Positions 25,225-34,058 of a stretch of 64,000 bases of DNA are shown here, piece by piece. Position 1 is the first letter of the stretch. The number at the start of each line of letters is the position of its first letter. Below the pieces are notes generated by a model. The model saw nothing but the letters and a program-made list of their open reading frames with translations, was not told where the DNA came from and searched no databases. This DNA comes from Arthrobacter frigidicola (GTDB taxonomy: Bacteria > Actinomycetota > Actinomycetes > Actinomycetales > Micrococcaceae): contig QZVU01000002.1 in NCBI GenBank assembly GCA_003602285.1, positions 597,653 through 661,652 of the forward strand. Direction: 5' to 3'. The translations under genes were made by a program, and so were the position numbers.

Positions 25225-26301
25225 TCAGCGCAGCGCGGCGGTCCCGGTGCGCGCGTCGAGCAGGTTCTGGTCCTTGCCCGCCCCGAAGCGCATACGCGCC
25301 CGGCCGACCGACACCGCGGCAAGCCAGACCGACAGGCCGCCCACCGCGAGGCCGGCGAAGACGTCAATGACGTAGTGCCAGCCGAAGTAGACCGTGGCTA
25401 CGGCCGTCAGGGCGAAGTAAATCCACATCACCCAGCGGACCAGCCGGGGCAGGCGTGCCATCTGGGCGATCAGCGCGGCGGTGAAGACGATGGACACGTG
25501 CAGGGAGGCGAAGGCCGCGATGCCGTGCACCGACTGGGTCGAATGCGGGTCGGCAAGCACCGTCAACCGGTTGCGGTACAGCGACTCCTGGAGGCTTGAG
25601 ACCGCAGTGTCCGGGAGGTCGGTGAAGGAGGCGCGCTGCACGTAGATCGGGCCCAGCGAAGGAACCGCGTAGTAGGTCACCGTTCCGATGACCCAGTTGA
25701 AGCAGAGGGCTCCCACATACCAGGCGCCCAGGGACAGGTCCTTGGACCAGACGAGGGCCACGGCGAGCGAGATTGGCACGAAGATCAGGAAGATCATGTA
25801 GACGAAGGAGAGGACCTCCGCCGTGATGCCGGTGCCGAGCAGTTGCTGGAGCACGTCGGCCGGGTTGCCGCCGAAGCCAAACCAGCGGTCGGTCTCGACC
25901 AGTGCGGCGTCGACTAGGTGGTCCTGAAGGAAGGGCAGGAAGCTCTTGAGGTTCCGGTATGCCACGTAGGCGAGGTAGAAGCTCGCCAGTCCGGCGGCCG
26001 CCACCGACATCCGGTGCCCGGTCCACCTCTGGTTGAAAATCTTGCGGGTCACGCGCACGAGATCGCGCGGAGCGGGGCGCTGCAGGAGCACCCGCGGAAT
26101 GACGTCGGCGGCTATGACACCGAGCACGGTCAGGGGCAACCGGACGTAGCTGGGGCCGAGGAACCCTTCCGGATCACGAAGGGGCAGCCCGGTCAGCACG
26201 GCCGTCAGCACCATCAGGCCGGCGAAGGCAAGGGTCACGATCAGGGGAACGCCGAATAGTCGGCGCCATGGTGGGCGTTCGGGCCCGACGTGGGTGGTCA
26301 T
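25225..26301 (-). CDS. PAP2-superfamily membrane phosphatase
   Basis: A 358-residue protein with about eight membrane helices. The C-terminal half has PAP2 signature residues: AAFASLHVS near 276 and YFGWHYVIDVFAG near 313-325. The classical first motif (KxxxxxxRP) is not evident, which resembles the inositolphosphotransferase/Aur1-like branch. It probably acts on a lipid phosphate or phospholipid headgroup outside the membrane. No clear ribosome site precedes the ATG; the upstream sequence is a TATATATA run, so expression could be leaderless. Confidence 0.85.
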   Translation of the reverse strand: MTTHVGPERPPWRRLFGVPLIVTLAFAGLMVLTAVLTGLPLRDPEGFLGPSYVRLPLTVLGVIAADVIPRVLLQRPAPRDLVRVTRKIFNQRWTGHRMSVAAAGLASFYLAYVAYRNLKSFLPFLQDHLVDAALVETDRWFGFGGNPADVLQQLLGTGITAEVLSFVYMIFLIFVPISLAVALVWSKDLSLGAWYVGALCFNWVIGTVTYYAVPSLGPIYVQRASFTDLPDTAVSSLQESLYRNRLTVLADPHSTQSVHGIAAFASLHVSIVFTAALIAQMARLPRLVRWVMWIYFALTAVATVYFGWHYVIDVFAGLAVGGLSVWLAAVSVGRARMRFGAGKDQNLLDARTGTAALR

Positions 26302-26413
26302 TATATATATCTATCCTATGCGCGACAGTGTCAGTAGGGTGACAGGCATCTTAACAGTTACCCCCATCTTCCCATAGGCGATCTACCTTATGGCACCAAG
26401 GCCGCGCTTGTGG

Positions 26414-27898
26414 TTAGATGCCTCTGCCCAAATTCGAGGTTGACGGCCCCTCAAGTACCGTTCCGTCCGCAGCGAACCGGGACCCGTGCAGGGGGCAGTC
26501 CCAGGTCCGCTCGGCGGTATTCCAGCTCACGATGCCGCGCAGATGCGGGCACACCGCCGACACGCGGTGCTCGACGCCATCGACGGTGCAGACCCCGACC
26601 GGGCTCCGGCCCTCACGGACCACGACACCCTGCCCCTCCGGCGGGGACGCGGGGGCCGTCTTCGCCAGGCCCGACACCCAGCCGGTCAGCATCTCCAGCC
26701 CCACCTCGGCGTTGACCTTCGCCGTCGACAGCGCATCGACGGGGGTCACCCGGGTCCTGTACAGGGTGTCGGCCCACGGCATGTGCCCGCCCAGGATCTT
26801 GGCCGAGAGTGCCAGCGAGGCGGCCACCGCGTTCGTCATGCCCCACTTGTTGTAACCGGTCGCGGCGTAGATGTGTCCGCCGCCGGCCGGGACCTTGCCG
26901 ACGTAGGGAACCGCGGCGGCCGGCTGGTAGTCCTGGGCCGACCAGGAGTAGGCGGGGCGGGCCGTCGGGAAATACTCGCGGGCCCAGCGGGTCAGGTCGT
27001 CAACGAGGCCCTGGGTGTTCGAGTGCTGGCCGACCTTGTGGCCGTTGCCGCCCACGATGAGGTAGTCCCTGCCGCCCACCTGGGCCGTGCGGAGGGAACG
27101 GGTGGGGGTGTCCACCGAGAGGTACATCTCCTGGGGCACCCGGTCGGTCACCTCAAGGGCGATGCAGTAGGACCGCTGCGGCTTGAGGACGGCGAAGTAC
27201 CCGCCCCGGTCGAGGATGGGGATGCCGGTGGCCAGCACGACATTGCGGGCCGTCACGGCTCCGGCGTCCGTCTTCAGTTCCACGCCGCCGGACTTGGGGG
27301 TTGAGGCGCCCTGGACCCGCACCCCCTCGAAGAGGCGCCCGCCGTGGCGGCGCAGCTCCGAGGCCAGCGCCGCGAGCACCTCCAGCGGGTGGAACTGCGC
27401 CTGGTCCGCCAGCCTCAGGGTGCGCCGCACCGGAAAGGGAAGGGTCGAGGCATTGCCCAGCTCGGTCCCCAGACCCGCCTGCGTGCAGGCCTCGTGTTCG
27501 GCGTCGAGGCTTTTCGCACCGCTGTCGGTAACGGCGTAGTTCACGGCGTCCCGGCGCTCGTACCCCACGCCGTTTTCGTCGCAGAAGCGGAGGATCCAGC
27601 TCTGCCCCTCGCGGTTGCCCGTGACGTAGGCCCGCGCCAGCTCGGCGTCGTGGTGGGAGGTGATCCGGGAAAGTCCGGTGCCCTGAAGCAGTGAGAGCTT
27701 GGCCGTGGTGTTGCCGGTGGTGACCGCTCCGGCCCGGCGGGCCTCGAGCACCGCCACCTTGTGCCCGGCGCGGGCCAGCAGGAGCGCGGTGGTCATGCCG
27801 GTCAGTCCGCCGCCGACCACCACCGAGTCGAATCCGGCCCCGGGGGAGAACGGCTCTGCAGGTATCTCCGGCGCGGTATCCAACCACAGTGATCTCAT
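26414..27898 (-). CDS. FAD-dependent oxidoreductase with C-terminal Rieske [2Fe-2S] domain
   Basis: A 494-residue two-domain protein. A DAO-type flavin domain starts with VVVGGGLTGMTTALLLARAGH near residues 25-45 and includes GGNTT-like AVTTGNTTAKLS. A Rieske domain lies at about 405-494 with the ligand pairs CPHLRG and CPLHGS. Such fusions oxidise amines or related compounds and pass electrons through the cluster. Of two in-frame ATGs, 27898 is chosen because the GGAGGG site is six bases before it; 27904 abuts that site. It is divergent from an aldo/keto reductase. Confidence 0.88.
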   Translation of the reverse strand: MRSLWLDTAPEIPAEPFSPGAGFDSVVVGGGLTGMTTALLLARAGHKVAVLEARRAGAVTTGNTTAKLSLLQGTGLSRITSHHDAELARAYVTGNREGQSWILRFCDENGVGYERRDAVNYAVTDSGAKSLDAEHEACTQAGLGTELGNASTLPFPVRRTLRLADQAQFHPLEVLAALASELRRHGGRLFEGVRVQGASTPKSGGVELKTDAGAVTARNVVLATGIPILDRGGYFAVLKPQRSYCIALEVTDRVPQEMYLSVDTPTRSLRTAQVGGRDYLIVGGNGHKVGQHSNTQGLVDDLTRWAREYFPTARPAYSWSAQDYQPAAAVPYVGKVPAGGGHIYAATGYNKWGMTNAVAASLALSAKILGGHMPWADTLYRTRVTPVDALSTAKVNAEVGLEMLTGWVSGLAKTAPASPPEGQGVVVREGRSPVGVCTVDGVEHRVSAVCPHLRGIVSWNTAERTWDCPLHGSRFAADGTVLEGPSTSNLGRGI

Positions 27899-27967
27899 CG
27901 TCATCCCTCCGTAGGTGGTTCCCAGCCCACTACTAATCATGCTTACAGTCAAGGGAGGGCCACCGCC

Positions 27968-27973
27968 TATAGT
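27968..27973 (+). promoter_or_regulatory. -10 box TATAGT of the aldo/keto reductase gene
   Basis: TATAGT ends exactly six bases before the ATG at 27980, consistent with a leaderless or near-leaderless transcript. Confidence 0.6.
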
Positions 27974-27979
27974 CGAAGG

Positions 27980-28963
27980 ATGGAACAGCGCATACTCGGC
28001 AGAACCGGCCGGCCGGTCTCGGTGATCGGCCTCGGAACGTGGCAGCTCGGCGCGGATTGGGGCGAGGTCCAGGAGCGGGACGCACTCGAGGTCCTCGAGG
28101 CCGCAGCGGAGGCCGGCACCACCTTCTTCGACACCGCCGACGTCTATGGGGACGGGCGGAGCGAGAAGACGATCGGGGCGTTCCGGCGGGCCAACCCCGA
28201 CCTGGACCTGGTGATCGGCACCAAGATGGGCCGGCGGGTGGAGCAGGACCCCTCCCAGTACACCCTCGCGAACTTCCGCTCCTGGGTGGACCGCTCCCGC
28301 GCCAATCTCGGCATGGAGACCCTGGACCTGATCCAGCTCCACTGCCCGCCCTCGGACGTCTACACCACCGAGGCCGTGTACGACGCGCTGGACACCCTCG
28401 TCGAGGAGGGCGCCGTGCGGAACTACGGGGTCAGCGTCGAGCGCGCCGACGAGGCCCTCGCCGCCATCGACCGCGGGAACACGGCCACAGTGCAGATCAT
28501 CCTCAATGCCTTCCGGCTCAAGCCGCTTGACGCCGTCCTCCCGGCCGCCCGGGCCGCCGGGGTCGGCATCATCGCCCGGGTTCCGCTGGCCTCGGGGCTG
28601 CTGAGCGGCAAGTACAGCACCTCCACCGTCTTCCCGGCCGACGACCACCGCAACTACAACCGTTCCGGCGCCGCGTTCGACGTCGGGGAGACGTTCTCGG
28701 GCGTCGACTACGAGACGGGGCTCGCCGCCGCCCAGGAGTTCGCGCAGCTGCTTCCCGCCGGGGTGGAACCGGCACAGGGCGCGCTCGCCTGGATCATCGC
28801 CCAGGAGGGAGTCAGCACCGTCATCCCCGGGGCCCGCAACGCCGCCCAGGCCCGGGCGAACGCCGCCGCGGCCGACCGGCTGGACCTTGGGCGCGCGATC
28901 CACGACGGCGTCACCGCGCTGTACGACCGCCGCTTCCGGCCCACGGTCCACGCCCGCTGGTGA
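27980..28963 (+). CDS. Aldo/keto reductase
   Basis: A 327-residue NAD(P)H-dependent TIM-barrel reductase. The catalytic tetrad is visible: Asp48/Tyr53 in FFDTADVYGDG, Lys84 in VIGTKMG and His115 in LIQLHCPP. The C-terminal cofactor site (VSTVIPGARNAAQARAN) is intact. Substrate unknown. It is divergent from the Rieske flavoprotein with an 81-base gap, so the two may respond to the same signal. Confidence 0.92.
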   Translation: MEQRILGRTGRPVSVIGLGTWQLGADWGEVQERDALEVLEAAAEAGTTFFDTADVYGDGRSEKTIGAFRRANPDLDLVIGTKMGRRVEQDPSQYTLANFRSWVDRSRANLGMETLDLIQLHCPPSDVYTTEAVYDALDTLVEEGAVRNYGVSVERADEALAAIDRGNTATVQIILNAFRLKPLDAVLPAARAAGVGIIARVPLASGLLSGKYSTSTVFPADDHRNYNRSGAAFDVGETFSGVDYETGLAAAQEFAQLLPAGVEPAQGALAWIIAQEGVSTVIPGARNAAQARANAAAADRLDLGRAIHDGVTALYDRRFRPTVHARW

Positions 28964-29079
28964 GCCGCGAGGGCCGCGGGAGGGGTTCCCTGCCGCGGCG
29001 CGGTCCGCTATCGTTGAACCACCCGTCAGACGGAGTTAGAGGACGTCTGTCATCGTTCGATCCACCTAAGGAATCAACC

Positions 29080-29340
29080 ATGACTGAATTCACCTCGTCC
29101 CTCTCCGCCGCCGGCCGGGAGGAGCGTTCCATCCGCGACTGGGCGGACCTCGCCGAGGAAATGTGGAGCTACCTCACCGGCAAGGGCGCCGCGGTCAACT
29201 ACAGCCTGATCGACATGACCGTCGAGGTCCCGCGCGACGTCGGACCTGACGCCCCGCGCGCCACCTGGAAGTTCAACGGCACCCTGCGCGTCACCACCAG
29301 CGACAACGACGCCCCCGGTTCCGACCCCCACCGCGGCTGA
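29080..29340 (+). CDS. Small conserved-looking protein of unknown function
   Basis: An 86-residue soluble acidic protein. Residues 18-35 form a helix (RDWADLAEEMWSYLTGKGA) and residues 40-72 read as beta strands (SLIDMTVEVPRDVG, ATWKFNGTLRVTTS). No catalytic motif is seen and I do not recognise the family. The ATG at 29080 has a CTAAGGAATC ribosome site. It is followed after nine bases by an FHA-domain gene, so the two are probably co-expressed. Confidence 0.7.
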   Translation: MTEFTSSLSAAGREERSIRDWADLAEEMWSYLTGKGAAVNYSLIDMTVEVPRDVGPDAPRATWKFNGTLRVTTSDNDAPGSDPHRG

Positions 29341-29349
29341 GGCACCGTT

Positions 29350-30261
29350 GTGGTGGCACAGCTGAAACTGGACATCGACCTCGCCTTCTCCCTGACCGAA
29401 CCCGGGCCGGACGGTGGGCCGGATGAGGTCATCTCCGGAACGGTCACGGCCGCCGGATCGAGCATCTCGATTTTCTGCGACAACCCCGGAGCCTTCGGCG
29501 GAAACCTTCCCTCGGTGTCAGGGGTGCGGACCTTCGCGAAGCTGCTCGCCGACGCCGGCCTGGACGTAACCGTGACCGGCCCGCGGGGCCCGCTGATCAG
29601 GCTGGGTGCCGTCGAAACCTCGATGGCGCAGCGGCTCCTGACCCGTTCGCCCCACCTGCGCCTCGGGTCTCCGTCGGTCCTCGCCCCGCTGATTCACCTT
29701 GGGCGGCGGTCCCTCGAGCGCTCCGGTTCGGCGAGCCTGCTGCCGCCGTCCACGCCGCTGCCGCTCGTCCCAACGGTGAACCGGCGGATCAGCCGCCGGA
29801 TCACCACGACCCACTACGCCCCGGGCGGAGGCCGCCCGCGGCTGATCTTCGTCCAGGATTCGGCCCGGTGGAACGGCCAGGTGCCGCGGGAGTTCGTGCT
29901 CGGACAGGAGCGGACCACCATCGGCGCCGCGGAGGGCTCGGACCTGCAGCTGCCCGGCCTTGAGGAGCTGCACGCGGAGATCCTCCACGACGCCAATGAC
30001 GAATACGTGCTGGTCCCGCACGGCGCCGTCACCGGCAGCGTCGGAGGCGGGCCGGCGGTGCTGCGAACCGGGGCACGGGTCCAGCTGGGATCCTGGTGCC
30101 TCGCGTTCTTCCGGGAGGAATACGCCGACCACGGCCGTCCCTTCGGCGGGCGCAACGGCGGGGAGTTCGCCTACCAGCGGCCCCAGCGCAACCCGCGCAC
30201 CGGGGTGACCGAACAGGACGGATCCGTCGGCATCGGCGATCCGCGGCGGCCTCCGCGCTGA
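29350..30261 (+). CDS. FHA-domain protein
   Basis: A 303-residue protein. Residues about 1-85 look like an alpha/beta domain (VSGVRTFAKLLADAGLDVTVTGPRGPLIRLG). A Pro/Ser/Arg-rich linker follows. Residues about 178-265 form an FHA-like fold with ERTTIGAAEGSDLQLPGLEELHAEILHD, matching the glycine, acidic and His positions of phosphothreonine-binding FHA domains, although the usual Arg-Ser pair is not clear. GTG codons at 29350 and 29353 are both possible starts. It lies between the 86-residue protein and the 2H phosphoesterase. Confidence 0.75.
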   Translation: MVAQLKLDIDLAFSLTEPGPDGGPDEVISGTVTAAGSSISIFCDNPGAFGGNLPSVSGVRTFAKLLADAGLDVTVTGPRGPLIRLGAVETSMAQRLLTRSPHLRLGSPSVLAPLIHLGRRSLERSGSASLLPPSTPLPLVPTVNRRISRRITTTHYAPGGGRPRLIFVQDSARWNGQVPREFVLGQERTTIGAAEGSDLQLPGLEELHAEILHDANDEYVLVPHGAVTGSVGGGPAVLRTGARVQLGSWCLAFFREEYADHGRPFGGRNGGEFAYQRPQRNPRTGVTEQDGSVGIGDPRRPPR

Positions 30262-30265
30262 GAGC

Positions 30266-30787
30266 GTGAGCGACAGCGTCGAACTGCTCCTGGACTCCGC
30301 CGCGGAGGAGGCGGTGCGCCGCGACTGGGTGCGGCTGCTGGAGCTGGGCCTGCCCAGCCAGGCGCGGCACACCTCTGAGAGCAACCGGCCCCACATCACC
30401 CTCGCGGCCGCACCGGCCATCGACGGGTCCTTCGACGCCGCCCTGCGCGGCGCGGTCCGGGACCTGCCGCAGGAGGTGCGGTTCGGCGGGCTCCTGCTCT
30501 TCGGGGGAGGGCGGCGGACGTTCATCCTGGTGCGCTCGGTCGTCGTCTCGGCGGCGCTGACGGACTTGCACCGGCGGGTAGGGGACGCTCTCACCGGCCT
30601 GCCGGGGCAGTTCGCCACCACCCTCACCGGGAACTGGACGCCGCACGTCACCCTGGCCCGTGGCCTTTCCGCCAACCAGGTGGGGCAGGCCGTTGCGGCC
30701 GTTCAGGCCGAACCGGCGGCCGCCACCGCGGTGGCCGCACGCCGGTGGGACAGCTCCGCCAGGGTGACGGTCGACCTCAGCGGGTAG
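30266..30787 (+). CDS. 2H-phosphoesterase, 2'-5' RNA ligase family
   Basis: A 173-residue protein with the two HxT motifs of the 2H superfamily: His43-Ile-Thr45 in RPHITL and His127-Val-Thr129 in TPHVTLAR. Members hydrolyse or ligate 2'-5' or cyclic phosphodiester bonds in RNA or small nucleotides. The GTG start lies four bases after the FHA gene stop, so it is probably co-transcribed with it. Confidence 0.87.
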   Translation: MSDSVELLLDSAAEEAVRRDWVRLLELGLPSQARHTSESNRPHITLAAAPAIDGSFDAALRGAVRDLPQEVRFGGLLLFGGGRRTFILVRSVVVSAALTDLHRRVGDALTGLPGQFATTLTGNWTPHVTLARGLSANQVGQAVAAVQAEPAAATAVAARRWDSSARVTVDLSG

Positions 30788-30788
30788 G

Positions 30789-30813
30789 GGCGCCCGGGTC
30801 CTGCCCGGGCGCC
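30789..30813. terminator. Stem-loop between the 2H phosphoesterase and purB
   Basis: A 10-bp perfect stem GGCGCCCGGG / CCCGGGCGCC with a 5-base loop separates the convergent genes; no T-run. Confidence 0.6.
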
Positions 30814-30828
30814 GGCCGGGCGGCGCCG

Positions 30829-32262
30829 TCAGGACCCGAGGTGATCGACCAGCCGGTCGGCGATCCCGGTGTAGGTCGAAGGGGTCAGCCCGAGCATCCT
30901 CCGCTCCGCCTCGGGGCCGAGTCCGAGGCCCGAGACGAACTCGCGCATGCGGGCGGCGTCGACCCGCCGTCCCCGGGTCAGGTCCTTGAGCCGCTCGTAC
31001 GGGTCGTCAAGGCCGGCGGTACCTGCGACGGCCTCGGCCCGCATCACCATCTGGATGGCTTCGCCGAGCACTTCCCAGTTGTCCTCGAGGTCCGCGGCGA
31101 TGGCCGCCCCGGCCACGTCCAGCCGTTCCAGGCCCTTGAGCACGTTGCTCACCGCCAGGAGGGAGTGTCCGAAGGCCACCCCGATGTTGCGCTGGCTCGA
31201 GGAGTCGGTGAGGTCGCGCTGCCACCGGGAGGTGACCAGGGTTGAGGCGAGCACGTCAAGCAGGGACGAGGAGATCTCGAGGTTCGCTTCGGCGTTCTCG
31301 AACCGAATCGGGTTCACCTTGTGCGGCATGGTGGAGGACCCGGTGGCTCCGGCGACCGGGACCTGCGCGAAGTACCCGATGGAGATGTAACTCCAGACAT
31401 CGGTGCAGAAGTTGTGGAGGATGCGGTTGAACCGGGCAATGTCGGAGTACAGCTCCGCCTGCCAGTCGTGGGACTCGATCTGCGTGGTGAGCGGATTCCA
31501 GGACAGGCCGAGCCCCTCGACGAAGCTGCGCGCCACCTGTTCCCAATCCGCCGAGGGGACCGAGGCATAGTGGGCGGCGTAGGTCCCGGTGGCCCCATTG
31601 ATCTTCCCCAGGAATTCGGTGGCCTCGATGCGCCGAATCTGCCGGGAGAGCCGGTGGGCCGTCACGGCCATCTCCTTGCCCAGGGTGGTCGGCGTGGCGG
31701 GCTGGCCGTGGGTGCGCGAGAGCATCGCGACGGACCGGGAGTCCCGGGCGAGGTCCTCGATGGCCCCGACCAGACGGCGTGCCGCGGGCAGCCAGACGTC
31801 CAGAACGGCGCCCTTGATGCCCAGTGCGTAGGAGAGGTTGTTGATGTCCTCCGAGGTGCAGCCGAAGTGCACGAGGGGTTTCAGCCGCTCAAGGCCGATG
31901 GCCGGGAGCCGGCGCCCGATGAAGTACTCAACAGCCTTCACGTCGTGGACGGTGACCTGCTCGATGTCCGCGAGTTCCGCGGCCGAGGCGGCGTCGAAGG
32001 AGGTGACGATGGCGCGCAGCGCCTCCTCCTGCCCCGCGTCGAGGGGGCTGGTGCCCGGGACGACGGAATTGCGGGTGAGGTGGATGAACCACTCCACCTC
32101 GACGTGGAGGCGGTCCCGGTTCAGGGCCGCCTCGGACAGGTGATTCACCAGGGGTACGGACGCCTCCCGGTACCGGCCGTCCAGCGGCCCGAGGGCCAGC
32201 GAGGGGGCCTCTCCCTGGGGGATGGAAGCAAGATCAACACGGGTCGGGGAGGTATCAGCCAT
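30829..32262 (-). CDS. purB: Adenylosuccinate lyase
   Basis: A 477-residue fumarase-superfamily enzyme of purine synthesis; it splits SAICAR and adenylosuccinate to release fumarate. The superfamily signature is SSTMPHKVNPIRFENAE near 300-316. LSRTHGQPATPTTLGKE near 175-190 carries the catalytic-site His. The sequence is of the E. coli-like type (KAVEYFIGRRL, HFGCTSEDINNLSYAL). It starts with ATG and is divergent from the WXG-like gene. Confidence 0.96.
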   Translation of the reverse strand: MADTSPTRVDLASIPQGEAPSLALGPLDGRYREASVPLVNHLSEAALNRDRLHVEVEWFIHLTRNSVVPGTSPLDAGQEEALRAIVTSFDAASAAELADIEQVTVHDVKAVEYFIGRRLPAIGLERLKPLVHFGCTSEDINNLSYALGIKGAVLDVWLPAARRLVGAIEDLARDSRSVAMLSRTHGQPATPTTLGKEMAVTAHRLSRQIRRIEATEFLGKINGATGTYAAHYASVPSADWEQVARSFVEGLGLSWNPLTTQIESHDWQAELYSDIARFNRILHNFCTDVWSYISIGYFAQVPVAGATGSSTMPHKVNPIRFENAEANLEISSSLLDVLASTLVTSRWQRDLTDSSSQRNIGVAFGHSLLAVSNVLKGLERLDVAGAAIAADLEDNWEVLGEAIQMVMRAEAVAGTAGLDDPYERLKDLTRGRRVDAARMREFVSGLGLGPEAERRMLGLTPSTYTGIADRLVDHLGS

Positions 32263-32418
32263 GCTCCGATTCTTTCACGGCCCGCACGGGCCCCGGACGC
32301 CGGCCCCTGGACGCCGGGGCCGCGGCGCAGCGTGCATCCACATAGGCGGCCGGTGGACAACCCCGGCACCGGGCGGCACTAGCATCCTGACATCGGGCAG
32401 CAGCACAAGGAGGCCGCC

Positions 32419-32709
32419 ATGACAGCTCAGGGGATGGTTTGGCTCCCCACCGGGGACGCCGCCGAGCTCGGGGGCAGGCTGCTGCGGCAGGCCCGCGAGC
32501 TCGAGGAGATCCGCCACCGGGCGGGCGCGGTGGCTGCCGTCGACTGGGAGTCGCCGGCGGGCCGCAACTTCCGGCTGTATCTGGCCGGGCGGGCCTCAGC
32601 GGTCGGAAGCGCGGCCGAACTGGTTGAACAGGCGGCCCGGCTGGCCGAGGTGTACGCCGCCGAACTCGGCGACGCCCCAGACCCCCTGGTGGGAAGCAGC
32701 GCGCCGTGA
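32419..32709 (+). CDS. Small helical WXG100-like protein
   Basis: A 96-residue protein with two Ala/Arg/Glu-rich helices (17-40 and about 56-85) broken by DWESPAGRNFRLYL. That turn resembles the WxG turn of ESX-type substrates (W-E-S with a nearby G), so the resemblance is in fold pattern, not a strict WXG motif. It overlaps the following hydrolase gene by four bases (GTGA). I treat secretion by a type VII system as a possibility only; no ESX core gene is in the window. A CAAGGAGG ribosome site supports the start. Confidence 0.68.
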   Translation: MTAQGMVWLPTGDAAELGGRLLRQARELEEIRHRAGAVAAVDWESPAGRNFRLYLAGRASAVGSAAELVEQAARLAEVYAAELGDAPDPLVGSSAP

Positions 32710-34049
32710 GCTCCGCAGGCGGCTACGATCCGGCCCCGGTCCCCGCGTCCGGGCCGGGACTGAGCGTGCGCGGAGGCGTGGGCGGCATCCGGTTCCAATG
32801 GGAGGAACTCGACCGGGCGGCGGCGGAACTCGGTGGGCTGGCCGAGGCGGTGCGGGAGGTCTCCGCCGCCCTGGTGTACCTCAGCCTCGAGCTGGAGCGC
32901 ACCCGCCTGGCGGCAGGGTGGCTTCCCGGCGGCCGGGACGCCGGCGCCGCCGGACGCGCCGTCGCCGAAGCGCTCGACGCCGCCCGCCGGCGCACCTCCG
33001 ATTCCGGCGACGAACTTCAGGAGACCGCCGACCGGATCACCCGGGCCCGCCTGGCCTATCTCGCCGCGGATACCGCGGCGCGGCTCGCGGTCTTCGGCGC
33101 CACGGAGTCGGTGGAACTCTCGGCCCGCGCGGCGGCCGCGGCGGCCGCCCGCGAGGGGCTGCTGGTGCCGGGCCCGCTGGCCCTCACCGCGCCGGCCGAG
33201 GTGGAGCAGGTGGCCTTCGGGGGAACCCTCGAGGCGATCGCCGATCGCCTTGCTGCCGTCGAGGCGGCCCCGCCCGGCTCCTTCGAAATCCTGAGCACCG
33301 ACGGGCCGGCCGGACCGGTGTACCTCGTGATCCTCCCCGGCACCCAGCCCGCCGAGCCGGGCAATCCCTTCGACGCCACCGGTATTGCGGAGGCCGTCAA
33401 TGAGGACAGCCGCTATGTCGGGGCCGCCGTCGCGCAGGCCCTGCGGGAGGCCGGAGCCCGACCGGGTGAGACCGTCCTGCTCGCCGGCTACAGCCAGGGC
33501 GGAATGCACGCGATGAACCTGGCCGCCGGCGGCGCCGTGGGCGGCACCTACGACGTCCGCCTGGTGGTCACCCTCGGATCCCCCACCGGCTGGGAACCGA
33601 CGGGGGCGGCCGAGTACCTCCACCTCGAACACGCCGCCGACACCGTGCCCGCCCTCGACGGCGGCCCCGCCCCGGACGAGCCGAACCGCGTCACCGTGCG
33701 GGCCGAGTCGCCCGTTCCCGCCCTGCCTGCCGGCCCCGGCGCCGAGGGCAAGGGGCTCGGTGCCGCCCACAAGCTCGCCACCTACGCGCAGGCGGCGGCC
33801 CTCGTTGACTCCAGCGACCTGCCGTCTTTGGCCCCGGCGGCGGCGGCCCTTGCGGCCATCGGGGGAGGTGCCCAGCGCCGCCTATACCGGGCGGTCCGGC
33901 ACCCCGCGGAACACCCTGCTGCCGCGGGGCCGGGCAGCAGCCAGCCGACCGGCCGCCCCGGACCCCCGGCGGGCGTTCCGGTGCCGCGCGCAGGGGAGGG
34001 GCCGGCGGGTCCGGGGCCGGCCGGTCCTCCACCGGCGGCCCGGCGCTAG
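32706..34049 (+). CDS. Two-domain protein: helical WXG-like region plus alpha/beta hydrolase
   Basis: A 447-residue protein. The first 180 residues are Ala/Leu/Glu-rich helices (WEELDRAAAELGGLAEAVREVS...) resembling a WXG/PPE-type helical hairpin. Residues about 200-345 form an alpha/beta hydrolase domain with nucleophile elbow GYSQGGMHA and a later LGSPTGWEPTGAAEYLHLEHAADTVP segment that supplies Asp/His candidates. The C-terminal 75 residues are Pro/Ala/Gly-rich. It starts at a GTG overlapping the preceding gene. No signal peptide is present, so any export would need another route. Substrate unknown. Confidence 0.78.
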   Translation: MSSAGGYDPAPVPASGPGLSVRGGVGGIRFQWEELDRAAAELGGLAEAVREVSAALVYLSLELERTRLAAGWLPGGRDAGAAGRAVAEALDAARRRTSDSGDELQETADRITRARLAYLAADTAARLAVFGATESVELSARAAAAAAAREGLLVPGPLALTAPAEVEQVAFGGTLEAIADRLAAVEAAPPGSFEILSTDGPAGPVYLVILPGTQPAEPGNPFDATGIAEAVNEDSRYVGAAVAQALREAGARPGETVLLAGYSQGGMHAMNLAAGGAVGGTYDVRLVVTLGSPTGWEPTGAAEYLHLEHAADTVPALDGGPAPDEPNRVTVRAESPVPALPAGPGAEGKGLGAAHKLATYAQAAALVDSSDLPSLAPAAAALAAIGGGAQRRLYRAVRHPAEHPAAAGPGSSQPTGRPGPPAGVPVPRAGEGPAGPGPAGPPPAARR

Positions 34050-34052
34050 GCT
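34047..34052 (+). promoter_or_regulatory. -10 box TAGGCT before the HisC-type aminotransferase
   Basis: TAGGCT ends exactly six bases before the ATG at 34059, matching the spacing at several other genes in the window. It favours 34059 over 34053 as the start. Confidence 0.6.
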
Positions 34053-34058
34053 ATGGGC

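Noticed and set aside
27899-28951. An N-terminal extension of the Rieske flavoprotein reaching 28951
   Set aside because: It lies wholly antisense to the aldo/keto reductase gene; the flavin domain and a ribosome site place the start at 27898.
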